Shown here piece by piece: positions 8,150-15,844 of a DNA stretch of 64,000 nucleotides. Source of the stretch: Halorussus salinisoli (lineage in GTDB: Archaea; Halobacteriota; Halobacteria; Halobacteriales; Haladaptataceae); assembly GCA_005239435.1 (NCBI GenBank), contig SZNP01000005.1, positions 124,001-188,000 of the forward strand, given 5' to 3'. The notes beneath the pieces are model-generated. The model saw nothing but the letters and a program-made list of their open reading frames with translations, had not been told where the DNA came from and ran no database searches. The position numbers were made by a program, and so were the translations under genes. Each line of letters opens with the position of its first letter. Positions within the stretch are counted from its first letter, which is position 1.

Positions 8150-9790
8150 TCAGTCTTCACCTAGTTCCCCGACGACTTCCCGTACCGCCCGCTTCGTCTT
8201 CACCTTCCCGTCGAATCGCTCGCGCTCCGCCCGTACGTCCACCACGTCGTCGCGGACCTCGCCGTCCATCTCCTCGGGTACGGGCACGTCCAGTAGCGAA
8301 CACGCCGTGGGCGCGAAGTCCGTCAGATCGACCGTCACGCCGGTTTCGCTCTCGACCGGGCCGCCCCACGCGTAGAAGATGCCGTGCATCTCGTGTTGGG
8401 AGGTGTGCGAACCGGTTTTGGGGGGGTCGGCGAACACCCGCTTGGTCTTCATCGTCTGGGGGTACTGAATCTGATAGCCCGGTGCGGGCATGCAGACGAG
8501 GTCCGGCCGGGTGTCGGCGTACTCGTCGCCGTACACGTCCTCCCCGTAGAGTACCGAGTCGACGACTCTCTCACCGCGCTCGGGGTGTTCGATGGCGAGG
8601 AGTTCCTCGCGCAGGCGTTCCCGGACCTGGTCGTACTCGTGTTCGGGAATCGCGCCCTCCCGGTGGTCGCCGGTGTTGAGGTAGATTTGGCCGCCGCTGG
8701 CGACCGTGAACGCCGCGGTCTGGCTCCAGTCGATGTCCCTCCGGGAGATTGTCAGCAGTTCCGCGAAGTCGGGACCGGACCCGTCGCCGTTCGTCCGGGC
8801 GACCCCCATCTTGAGCTTCGAGAAGAGGTTGAGTTCGCTCATCACCGTCTCCACGGCGTCGTAGACGTGGTTGTAGCCGAACTGCTTCAGGCGGGTCCAC
8901 GGCCGGGATTCGAGTTCGAGATAGCCCGCGTTGTAGAGCCACGAGTTGAGGTTGATGGTCTGGTAGACCGGCCCGTGGCCGTGGTCCGAGAGGACCATCA
9001 TCGTGTCCTCGTCGTCCATCCGGTCCATCACCCATCCGAGCAGGTCGTCGTAGAGTTCGAGCAGTTCGAGGGGCTCGTCGTCGTATCGGGCCGCGACGTC
9101 GGGGTCGTGCTTCGGGTGGGTCTCGTCGAGGACGTGCCCGAGGACGTGGAGGATGTTGTCCGGGCCTGAGAAGACGAGGGAGTAGAAGTCACAGGGGTAC
9201 TCCTCGACGAGCAACTTGGCGACCTCGATGCGGTTCGATTCTATCTCGAAGAAGTTGTCGAGGAGACCCTTCAGGTTCCCTTCGTCGCTTCCGTCGTCGT
9301 ACCCCTCGTAGGGGTCCACGTCGTACTCGCCGACGCGCTCCTCGATGTCCCGCTGGAGTTCGTCGGGGAAGGCGTACGACCCCGAGGAGGGCGTCGTGAT
9401 GTTGTCCGAGATGTGGAACCCCGAGGTCCGTGACGGGGGGTAGCCCGGCATGACGTTCATCACGCCCGACCGCTTGTCCTCGGCGTCGAGATACTCCCAG
9501 ACCGGGACCGACTGCTCGCGGAGGGTGTCGGCGTTGACGAAGTTCGTCCCGTACTCGCCCTCCTCCTTGAGCATGAAGTTGTAGACGCCGTGGTTGCCGG
9601 GATTGCGGCCCGTGGCGAACGAACTCCACGCTATCATCGACAGCGGTGGGACGGTCGAGCGCGTCGTGCCGTCGGTCCCCTCGGCGCGCATCCGCTCGAA
9701 GTTGGGGAGTCGTCCGGCGTCGATACCTCTGTCGACCAGTTCGGGCGGAACGCCGTCCAACCCGAACACGTAGACTGAGCCGTCTGTCAT
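8150..9790 (-). CDS. alkaline-phosphatase-superfamily phosphodiesterase / nucleotide pyrophosphatase-like protein
   Basis: The protein is about 546 residues from the ATG (MTDGSVYVFGLDGV). It has the GLDG metal-ligand motif, PPLSMIAWSSFATGRNPG with the probable nucleophile Ser51, HVLGHVLDETHPKHDPD, and LSDHGHGPVYQT. These are metal sites of type I phosphodiesterases. There is no signal peptide. A GTG two codons upstream (9796) overlaps the stop of the preceding small gene and could be the true start by translational coupling. It is last in a minus-strand set with the 72-residue protein and a GT2 glycosyltransferase, which suggests a role with phosphate- or sulfate-linked surface glycans or lipid carriers. 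Confidence 0.88.
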   Translation of the reverse strand: MTDGSVYVFGLDGVPPELVDRGIDAGRLPNFERMRAEGTDGTTRSTVPPLSMIAWSSFATGRNPGNHGVYNFMLKEEGEYGTNFVNADTLREQSVPVWEYLDAEDKRSGVMNVMPGYPPSRTSGFHISDNITTPSSGSYAFPDELQRDIEERVGEYDVDPYEGYDDGSDEGNLKGLLDNFFEIESNRIEVAKLLVEEYPCDFYSLVFSGPDNILHVLGHVLDETHPKHDPDVAARYDDEPLELLELYDDLLGWVMDRMDDEDTMMVLSDHGHGPVYQTINLNSWLYNAGYLELESRPWTRLKQFGYNHVYDAVETVMSELNLFSKLKMGVARTNGDGSGPDFAELLTISRRDIDWSQTAAFTVASGGQIYLNTGDHREGAIPEHEYDQVRERLREELLAIEHPERGERVVDSVLYGEDVYGDEYADTRPDLVCMPAPGYQIQYPQTMKTKRVFADPPKTGSHTSQHEMHGIFYAWGGPVESETGVTVDLTDFAPTACSLLDVPVPEEMDGEVRDDVVDVRAERERFDGKVKTKRAVREVVGELGED

Positions 9791-9792
9791 AG

Positions 9793-10011
9793 TCACTTTT
9801 CGAGGTATCCCAGTTGTTCGAGGCGGTCTTCTACCACGTCGTCGTCGGCGCTGTCGCTCCCGGCGTCGGCCGCGTCGCCGCGCTCCATCTCGGCGGCGGT
9901 AGATTCGAGGACGTACTCGGCGAGATCGTCGGCACCGTCGAAGCCGTCGAGTCGGTCGGCGAGCAGTTCGTAGCGGTCGCTGAGGTCGGTGGGTAGCTGT
10001 ATCGTAGACAT
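9793..10011 (-). CDS. small acidic protein of unknown function
   Basis: The 72-residue protein starts MSTIQLPTDLSDRYELLADRL, is strongly acidic, and ends in DRLEQLGYLEK. The last part resembles the extreme C-terminus of many alkaline-phosphatase-superfamily proteins (RLRxLGYL), which is notable because the next gene encodes such a protein without that tail. The start lies one base after the GT2 stop and its stop overlaps a possible GTG start of the phosphodiesterase, so the three genes are probably co-translated. A partner or regulator of the phosphodiesterase is an inference. The upstream extension in the same frame is shadow coding. Confidence 0.65.
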   Translation of the reverse strand: MSTIQLPTDLSDRYELLADRLDGFDGADDLAEYVLESTAAEMERGDAADAGSDSADDDVVEDRLEQLGYLEK

Positions 10012-10012
10012 G

Positions 10013-10783
10013 TTATCGTTTTTCGGAACGCGAGGGAATCGGTCGGCGGCGCTTGAGGAGGCGAACGAGAAAGAGCATGACCGCCAACCCGTGCTTGATG
10101 GGGTTGTAGGTCTGCCCTTCAAGGTCCTCGTACCGGGCGTCGATTGCCCGTTCGGTGATGGTCAGGCCCTCGGTGGTCGCCGAGTCTATCATCTCGGACT
10201 CGACGCCCATCCCGTCGGTCGTGAGAGAGAGTCGTTCGAGCGATTCGGGCGAGAACGCCCGGAAACCGCTCTGGGTATCTGTGAGATCGGAACCGGTCAC
10301 GCGCGAGGTGCAGTAGTCGAGGACGACTTGGCCGAGTCGCCGGTAGACGGGCGTCTCGTCGCCCGCGTCTTCGGCGAGGTAGCGACTGCCGATGACCATG
10401 TCGGCCTCGTCTTCGACCACTGGCGCGGCCAGCGTGGGGATGTCGGCGGGGTCGTGCTGGCCGTCGGCGTCGAGCAGGACGAGCGCGTCGCAGTCCGTGC
10501 GCCGGGCGTGGGCGAAGAGGGTGCGGACCGCCGCTCCCTTCCCTCGGTTTCGCTCGTGGCGCAAGACGGTCACGTCGGCCTGCTCCAGAATCACAGGCGT
10601 GCGGTCGGTGCTTCCGTCGTCTACGACCACTACGTCGTCGGCCCACCGCTGGACGCCGAGAACGGTACTGCCGATACCGTTCTCCTCGTTGTACGCGGGA
10701 ATGCCGACGACGACGTGAGCGTTGCCGAGTCGTTGCTCGGCAGACTGGGCGGTTCGCTCGCCCTCCGCAACCTGTAGACTCAT
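10013..10783 (-). CDS. family 2 glycosyltransferase (dolichol-phosphate sugar transferase-like)
   Basis: The 256-residue GT-A fold protein has VVVGIPAYNEENGIGST, VVVVDDGSTDRT, the ERNRGKGAAVRT segment and the metal/nucleotide motif LLDADGQHDP (DxD), followed by GSRY and DTQSGFRAFS. These features fit the dolichol-phosphate mannose/glucose synthase branch, which charges the lipid carrier at the cytoplasmic face of the membrane. The C-terminus is hydrophobic (HGLAVMLFLVRLL) but lacks the multi-helix domain of some members. It is first in the minus-strand set with the small protein and the phosphodiesterase. Confidence 0.92.
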   Translation of the reverse strand: MSLQVAEGERTAQSAEQRLGNAHVVVGIPAYNEENGIGSTVLGVQRWADDVVVVDDGSTDRTPVILEQADVTVLRHERNRGKGAAVRTLFAHARRTDCDALVLLDADGQHDPADIPTLAAPVVEDEADMVIGSRYLAEDAGDETPVYRRLGQVVLDYCTSRVTGSDLTDTQSGFRAFSPESLERLSLTTDGMGVESEMIDSATTEGLTITERAIDARYEDLEGQTYNPIKHGLAVMLFLVRLLKRRRPIPSRSEKR

Positions 10784-11257
10784 GGTTCCTTCGGAGTATC
10801 CATCCGTTTCGTCTCACTTTGTTCTCCAGCGCCTATATCGGGATAGCGCGAGTTTGGCCGGCTATAGGTCGGTCGTACGGCGGTTAGAGCGATTACGGAA
10901 CGGTACTCGTCCCCTAGAGTTCGGGAAAGCGTCAGTTTCCCGACGGTAGGTTGTGGTGGCCTATCCACAATCAGGGTCAGATTAGCGAACAGGCGGTGGG
11001 GAACGAACGTGGAAGTGCAGTAAAAGGAAGCCCGACTCGTCGGAGAACCGAGCGCCGACCTCCGGAAAACGAAGTGCCGTGGCGGAGAAACCAACGAGTC
11101 GGGCCGACGAATCGACGACCGCCTGGTTTGGGAGATCCCCGCGGACGGCACGAGGAAGATGACTAGAAGTTGACTTTCACTGTTCTTTCCTTTCCAATAA
11201 ATATATACGTATTTCTAAGGGAAACGTAAAGAATAGGTGTGGGCGTCTCTGTAGACG
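10784..11257. other. gene-free stretch with an imperfect long-range inverted repeat
   Basis: No convincing ORF is present. The sequence from about 10985 to 11160 is purine-rich (many GGAA/GAAA runs) and contains GCCCGACTCGTCGG (11030-11043) facing CCAACGAGTCGGGC (11091-11104), a 14-base inverted repeat with one mismatch and a 47-base loop. GTGCCGT and ACGGCAC inside and outside it could pair as well. Bases about 11180-11215 are AT-rich and may hold terminators or a promoter. A small structured RNA is possible but unproven. Confidence 0.35.
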
Positions 11258-12184
11258 TCAGACGACCGACTCGTAGACGCCCTCGATGCGCTCGGCCATC
11301 CGTTCGAGGCTGATGTCCCGAACCGCCTCCCTGCCGTCCGAGCGTCGCGGGTCGTCGAGGACGTCTACCAGTCCCTCCACTAGTTCGTCGTCCGAGTCCG
11401 AGACGTGGGAGGCCGACACCCCGTCGAGTCGGTCCGACACGTCGCCCACGTCGGTCGAGACGACCGGGAGGTTACAGCTCATCGCCTCCTTGACCGAATT
11501 GGGCGACCCCTCGTGTTCGGAGGTCAGCAAGAGCGCGTCGGCGGCGTTCATGTACGTCGCAACCTCGGCGTGAGCGACGCCGTAGACGACCTGTAGCTCT
11601 ACGTCGGCGTCGACTCGTTCGCTCGCGCGCTCGACCACGCGACGTGCGCGCGAGTGGTTCTTCACCTCCTGCGAGGGCGGATACGGGAACAGAACGTGGC
11701 GCGCGTCCGGGTCCCACCCGACTTCCGTGCGGGCCTCCTCTGTCGGACGAGGGGCGAACCGGTCCATGTCGATGCCGTGCGGGATGACGTGGCAGGGTTG
11801 GCCGAGTTCGCGGGCCATCTCGTCGGACATCACGATGACCGCGTCGCAGTAGCGAGCGCACTGCTTGGAGAGCCACCCGTACTCGCCCATCAGGTCGGTC
11901 CCCCACAGCGAGAGGACGACGGGAAGTCGGACCTGCGCGAGCGCGGCCGGAGCGGTCAGTCCGTAGTTGGCGTGGACCACGTCGTAACCGTCGAGCGACT
12001 CGCTGACGACCTGCGGAACGAACCGGAGGTAGTCGCCCGCCGACCGCTCGGTCACGTCCTCGCGGGCCACGTGGTCGCCGGGCGGTTTCATCGTCGCGCA
12101 GTCCACTCCGCGGCGCTCCAGCACCTCGGTCTGTTGCTCGAAGAACCGGGCGTCCTCGTTCGAGACCAGATTGAGGACGTTCAC
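11258..12184 (-). CDS. family 4 glycosyltransferase
   Basis: The 308-residue GT-B fold protein starts MNVLNLVSNEDARFFEQQTE. Typical GT4 elements are DVVHANYGLTAPAAL, LSLWGTDLMGEY, CHVIPHGIDMDRFAP and the C-terminal sugar-nucleotide site LLLTSEHEGSPNSVKEAMS with the E(x7)E pattern, then LPVVSTDVGDV. It is a little short for GT4 (usually 340-400). Its start overlaps the stop of the DUF354 gene by four bases (12181-12184), so the two are translationally coupled and likely act in one glycan pathway. Confidence 0.9.
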   Translation of the reverse strand: MNVLNLVSNEDARFFEQQTEVLERRGVDCATMKPPGDHVAREDVTERSAGDYLRFVPQVVSESLDGYDVVHANYGLTAPAALAQVRLPVVLSLWGTDLMGEYGWLSKQCARYCDAVIVMSDEMARELGQPCHVIPHGIDMDRFAPRPTEEARTEVGWDPDARHVLFPYPPSQEVKNHSRARRVVERASERVDADVELQVVYGVAHAEVATYMNAADALLLTSEHEGSPNSVKEAMSCNLPVVSTDVGDVSDRLDGVSASHVSDSDDELVEGLVDVLDDPRRSDGREAVRDISLERMAERIEGVYESVV

Positions 12185-13338
12185 CGTTTCCCTCCGTCGC
12201 TCCGGACCGTCTCTGGGTCGAGCGCGCGAGGGGCCGAACGGTCGTCCTGGCGCGGCGAGACGCCGTTAACTCGGTCGATACCGGCGACGGAAACGTCGCC
12301 CGTCGCGGCGACGTTCTCGGCCACCTCGACGACTACTCCGGTGAGATTCACCTTGTCGGCGAGGTAGTCGTCGCGCAGGCTTCGCCAGCGCTCGTCGGCG
12401 TCGTCGTCCGCGAGGATGTCGGTCGCGGCGTCCAGAACCGCGTCGAACTCGCGGAGGTTGTAGATCAGCCCCTCGCGTTCGAGTTCGACGAAGTTGCCCA
12501 TGTCGTCGTCGCCGACGAAGGAGTTCGAACGAATCGCCGGAGTGCCGAGCAGCGCGGCCTCCGTGACCATGGTCTGTGTGTCGGCGACCAGCAGGGAGGC
12601 TTCGGCCAGCGCGTCGTGGAGCAGGGCCGGATGGAGGTCGAACGCTCGGGCGGGCGTCCTGTCGAGGTCCATGTCGCCGCCCTCGTCGGAGACGAAGACG
12701 GCAGCGTCCTCGGCGAGCGCTTCGACCAGTTCCCGGCGCTTCTCCGACGTGAACCCGGCCTTGCCCACGTCGTGGTGCGAGCCGAACGCGTTGAGTCGCA
12801 CGAGGGCGAAGTCCTCGTCGGGGCCGACGCCCAACTCGTCTCGCACGTCGGTCTGGGGTTCGAACTCCTCGGGGTGGAGGTAGGCCAGTTCCTTGAAGCC
12901 GCGGAACTCGTAGTGCTTCTCGCCGAGGTCCTTCTCGAAGGTGTGTGGCGTCAGCACCGCGTCGGCGAGCGGAACCGAAATCGCGTGGTCTAAGTCGGTG
13001 TTTCCGGAGTCGTCCACGAGGACGACCGGGACGCGGGCGACCGTTCCCGCGAGCGCGGCGTAGGCCCCGCGCCCGAAGACGCAATCGGGGTCGTACTCGC
13101 GGGTCCGCCAGACGATTCTGGCGGCGTGTTTCGGCAGTTCGCGGGCCAGCGAGAACTTCTCGGTCTCGCATCGTCCGTAGAGTTCGTATGGGAGATCGTA
13201 GTAGTCGAGGAGTGTCTCGGTGCAACCGTAGTCCCGTGCGAGAACGAGCGTCTCGTGGCCTCGGTCTCGCAGTTCCGCGACTGCGCGCCTGTACTGGTGG
13301 ACCTGCGCCGGCGTGTTGGTGAAGAACAGATACTTCAT
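12181..13338 (-). CDS. DUF354 family protein (GT-B/UDP-GlcNAc epimerase-like fold)
   Basis: The 385-residue protein starts MKYLFFTNTPAQVHQYRRAV. Key stretches are DPDCVFGRGAYAALAG, VLVDDSGNTDLDH, RLNAFGSHHDVGK and VADTQTMVTEAALLGTPAIR. The last is the family's signature, resembling the sugar-nucleotide site of UDP-GlcNAc 2-epimerases and GT-B transferases. DUF354 genes usually sit in surface-polysaccharide clusters, as here, beside a GT4 gene that it overlaps by four bases. The activity is unknown and a glycosyltransferase role is the likeliest. It is first in its operon. Confidence 0.85.
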   Translation of the reverse strand: MKYLFFTNTPAQVHQYRRAVAELRDRGHETLVLARDYGCTETLLDYYDLPYELYGRCETEKFSLARELPKHAARIVWRTREYDPDCVFGRGAYAALAGTVARVPVVLVDDSGNTDLDHAISVPLADAVLTPHTFEKDLGEKHYEFRGFKELAYLHPEEFEPQTDVRDELGVGPDEDFALVRLNAFGSHHDVGKAGFTSEKRRELVEALAEDAAVFVSDEGGDMDLDRTPARAFDLHPALLHDALAEASLLVADTQTMVTEAALLGTPAIRSNSFVGDDDMGNFVELEREGLIYNLREFDAVLDAATDILADDDADERWRSLRDDYLADKVNLTGVVVEVAENVAATGDVSVAGIDRVNGVSPRQDDRSAPRALDPETVRSDGGKR

Positions 13339-13419
13339 GGTGTATCGTCCGGCGGAGCCTGCGCGCGACTCCGGCGGTCAGTACCGCGAGATTCCCCTCC
13401 AACGGCCATTGTTATACGG

Positions 13420-13520
13420 GGCCTGAAGTGGCGTCGTCGGCCGTGGCGCGCAAAGAGGTTAGACGGATGAACAGTCTCGCAGAGACTTCGATACGCGCTA
13501 CCACGAGCTAAGCCCCGCTT
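13420..13520 (-). other. tRNA-5'-half-like fragment with adjacent hairpin
   Basis: On the minus strand the stretch beginning near 13517 reads GCGGGGCTTAGCTCGTGG then TAGCGCG, very close to the acceptor plus D-arm of a tRNA. No matching 3' acceptor or proper T-arm follows, so it is not a functional tRNA gene. Downstream lies a perfect hairpin AGTCTC-GCA-GAGACT (13473-13487, plus-strand reading). It may be a tRNA remnant left at an integration site, or chance similarity. Confidence 0.3.
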
Positions 13521-13549
13521 CCGGTTGGAAACTGAATTTAACGGCCACC

Positions 13550-13570
13550 AAGCTTATAATTATAGGGAAA
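13550..13570 (+). promoter_or_regulatory. TATA-like promoter element of the PadR gene
   Basis: An AT-rich core TTATAATTATAG at 13554-13565 lies about 25-35 bases before the ATG at 13590, as expected for a leaderless haloarchaeal transcript. The TATAATTATA part is itself palindromic, which could suit self-regulation by the dimeric PadR product. That is an inference. Confidence 0.5.
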
Positions 13571-13589
13571 CTATCGTCTTTCGTAACTC

Positions 13590-13883
13590 ATGCACGACCT
13601 GACTGGTTTCCAGCGGGACTTGCTGTACGTCATCGCGGGTAAGGACGAACCGCATGGCCTCGCAATCAAGGAAGAGCTCGAAACCTACTACGAGAAGGAG
13701 ATTCATCACGGCCGACTCTACCCGAATCTCGACACGCTCGTGGACAAAGGACTGGTAGACAAGGGCCAGCGCGACCGCCGGACCAACTACTACGCCCTCA
13801 CCGACCGAGGGAGCCGCGAAATCGAGGCGCGCCGCGAGTGGGAGGCGGGCCACCTCGGAGAGAAGTCCTCCATCACCGCGTAG
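13590..13883 (+). CDS. PadR family transcriptional regulator
   Basis: The 97-residue winged-helix protein starts MHDLTGFQRDLLYVIAG. It includes PHGLAIKEELETYYEKEI, HHGRLYPNLDTLVDKGLV (recognition helix and wing entry) and TNYYALTDRGSREIEAR, the PadR core. No effector domain is present, as is typical for haloarchaeal short PadR proteins. The target is unknown. The palindromic TATA region in front of it makes self-control possible. Confidence 0.92.
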   Translation: MHDLTGFQRDLLYVIAGKDEPHGLAIKEELETYYEKEIHHGRLYPNLDTLVDKGLVDKGQRDRRTNYYALTDRGSREIEARREWEAGHLGEKSSITA

Positions 13884-14078
13884 TCCCGCAACTCCTTTTC
13901 ACTGCCCTTCGTCCACAGGTCCGATCGCCGAGGGCCCTCGTGCGAGTCGAATAGCCGACCCGTCCGTAGCCTCGGTTCTCGCTCGGTGCAACGTCCAGCG
14001 AGCGGAGCAGGTTCCAAAGTCCTCTACCGTCGCTGGTCGGCAACAACGCACTTCCTGCCGGACGTCATCCACTCGAAC

Positions 14079-14612
14079 ATGGCAACCATTGTCGGAATCG
14101 AGGTGGACGGCGGGGCCGTACTCGCGGGGGACCGACGACTCACGGCGGGCGGAACCGTGTCGAGCGAACGCAAGCGCCACGTCTTCGACCTCGGCGAAGT
14201 CGGCGCGGCCGCAGTCGGTGCCGCGGGCGACATCGACGAGTTCCACCGCAGACTCGAATCCGAGGTCCGGTCCCACGAGACCGACCACGGCGACCCGATG
14301 AGCCTCGACCGACTCGCCAGCGTCGCCAGCGACCTCGCGGCCGAGCAGGGCGTCGAAGCCATCGTCGCAGGTCGGGACGACGACGCGCCGCGCGTCCGGG
14401 GCATCGGAAGCGACGGCGGCGTCGTCACCGACGAGACGGTGGCGTTCGGGTCAGGCGGACAGTTGGCCCTCGGCGTCCTCGAAGGCCGAGACGAGGACAT
14501 CGGTCTGGACGACGCCGAGCGACTGGCCCGCGAGGCGGTCGAGACCGCGGCCGACCGCGACACCGACACGGGCGAGGAGTTCGACACGTATCGGCTGGCC
14601 TCCAGCGCCTAA
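14079..14612 (+). CDS. proteasome beta-subunit-like (Ntn fold) protein, probably without peptidase activity
   Basis: The 177-residue protein starts MATIVGIEVDGG and aligns along the archaeal 20S beta subunit: VGI, then GDRRLTAGG (ERRVT in the family), GSGGQLALGVLE (GSGSPFVYGVLE) and ADRDTDTG (KQRDSASG). With this alignment the catalytic Thr1 falls on Ala2 and Lys33 on a His, while the Asp17 equivalent is kept. There is no propeptide. It is about 30 residues shorter than true beta subunits. I infer a structural or regulatory paralogue. A catalytic role for Thr3 cannot be excluded. It stands alone on the plus strand. Confidence 0.8.
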   Translation: MATIVGIEVDGGAVLAGDRRLTAGGTVSSERKRHVFDLGEVGAAAVGAAGDIDEFHRRLESEVRSHETDHGDPMSLDRLASVASDLAAEQGVEAIVAGRDDDAPRVRGIGSDGGVVTDETVAFGSGGQLALGVLEGRDEDIGLDDAERLAREAVETAADRDTDTGEEFDTYRLASSA

Positions 14613-14967
14613 CGCGAGTTGGTCGGCCCGGCAGATTTACGGCTTTACAATTATACAATATTACTATGGGATTCTATACTTGTCTCTAATATAGGTATAG
14701 TTTGCTCCCGGTCGTCCGACTCCGTTCCGCTCGATTGATTCGACCACCCGGCGCGTGCGGGCGCGGTCGCACTGCGACCGCGCCCATCCGCGTGAGGTCG
14801 TCGGCAGCGGAGAGAGCGCAGACTCGCCGGAGCGAGATTCCGCCGGTGCTGTACAGGTGCGGTCACGATTGGCTTACGGAGTACCTATCTCTTCGGGGCC
14901 TCCCGACTATCCGCCTCCCCGGACCTCCCCCGTTTTAAGTCAGTCCGGAGCCTATCTCCGAACGACC
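14613..14967. repeat. gene-free stretch: AT-rich patch plus a 27-base single-base-centred palindrome
   Basis: Bases about 14637-14700 are AT-rich and end in a T-run-poor segment before GC-rich DNA. At 14759-14785 there is a perfect 13-base inverted repeat with a one-base centre, GGGCGCGGTCGCA-C-TGCGACCGCGCCC, related to the other intergenic hairpins of this window. No ORF is convincing. GTTTTAAG near 14933 is a candidate TATA-like box for the Rdx gene. Confidence 0.6.
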
Positions 14968-15210
14968 ATGACGGAAGTCGAAATCGAGTACTGCGTCCCC
15001 TGCGGGATGCTCGACCGGGCACAGGACGTACAGCACGCGCTCCTCAGCGAGTACGGCGAGCGACTCGATTCGGTGGCGCTGGTGACGGGCGATAGTGGCG
15101 TGTTCGAGGTTCGCGCCGACGGTGAACTGGTCTTCGACAAGGAAGACGACGAGTACGACGTGGACGCTATCGTCGATTCCGTGGGCGAAAATGTGTCGGC
15201 GTCGGCGTAA
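14968..15210 (+). CDS. Rdx family (SelW/SelT-like) small CxxC protein
   Basis: The 80-residue thioredoxin-like protein starts MTEVEIEYCVPCGMLDRAQ, giving a CxxC at Cys9 and Cys12, as in the cysteine homologues of selenoprotein W. The middle VALVTGDSGVFEVRADGELVFDK matches the family's FEV...G..l.fsK element before the C-terminal helix. The role is probably thiol-disulfide exchange in the cytoplasm. It is preceded by a GC-rich palindrome region and followed, on the other strand, by a gene fragment. Confidence 0.88.
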   Translation: MTEVEIEYCVPCGMLDRAQDVQHALLSEYGERLDSVALVTGDSGVFEVRADGELVFDKEDDEYDVDAIVDSVGENVSASA

Positions 15211-15506
15211 TCGAGACACCCGCCCCGGCCGACCCGACGCCGAGTTTCCTCGGCGCTATCCAGTCTCGTTCTCGGTCGCTGGAACGTGAACGAGGTCGCC
15301 ATCGTGTACGACGTGTCTTCGAGCGCCTGCTGGTCGGCGTTGGTCAGCGCCAGCGGGTCGGTCACGCCGCTGGCGTTCACTCCCGGCGGGAAGTCGGCAT
15401 GGGTAGCCCCCGCTTGTGCTGATACCTGTGCGTCGGTGTCGACGATTCGCGTCCCGCCACCGACCCATCCGACGACGAACAGGACGGCCAGAAGGAGTCG
15501 TTTCAT
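15211..15506 (-). pseudogene. N-terminal fragment of a haloarchaeal secreted protein (DUF7537-like)
   Basis: From the ATG at 15506 the frame encodes a signal peptide (MKRLLLAVLFVVGWVGGG) and then DFPPGVNASGVTDPLALT with ALEDTSYTMATSFTF. This is the characteristic start of DUF7537-type secreted or lipid-anchored haloarchaeal proteins, which are normally about 250-300 residues. After roughly 70 residues the homology stops, and the frame merely continues antisense through the Rdx gene to 14952. The promoter-proximal piece survives but the rest is lost, so I call it a gene remnant. Family membership is from recalled motifs and is moderately certain. Confidence 0.55.
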
Positions 15507-15844
15507 CGTCCTTCCCCGCCGCCCCGATAGTGACGGATAATTAACTGCTGGTCGCGGTCTCGCTGACGCGTCCTAATTCGCACCTCTCGGTATCTGGGTA
15601 CGTTTCTCGCGGCGATGCGGTCGCCGGAATCGCAGATAGAGCGCGACCTCGGTTACGCCGGTCCTGTACGAGATAGTTGTTCCCCGAGATACAAAACCGT
15701 ACTGAGGATTTATCAGGGTCCCCGTGGTCTACCCCGGCGGGGGTTACGGATGTTTCATAGCCAACACGTGGAGTGTATCGAAGCTACAGGTGCCGACGAC
15801 GAAGGCGACAGGCACCGATTGAACACCGCGACGGAGGGGTCGGC
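15507..15844. other. gene-free upstream region of cetZ
   Basis: No credible ORF is found on either strand. A GGATTTATCA segment near 15707 resembles a TATA box. It would place transcription start well upstream of the cetZ ATG and leave a leader of about 100 bases. The C/G run CCCCGGCGGGGG near 15735 can form a short hairpin in that leader. No known riboswitch motif was seen. Confidence 0.3.

Noticed and set aside
10951..11166. 71-residue plus-strand ORF in the 10.8-11.2 kb gap
   Set aside because: It is Arg/Pro-rich low-complexity translation with no plausible ribosome site. The DNA shows inverted repeats instead.
13420..13520. functional tRNA gene
   Set aside because: Only the acceptor/D-arm half fits. 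The T-arm and the 3' acceptor strand do not match.
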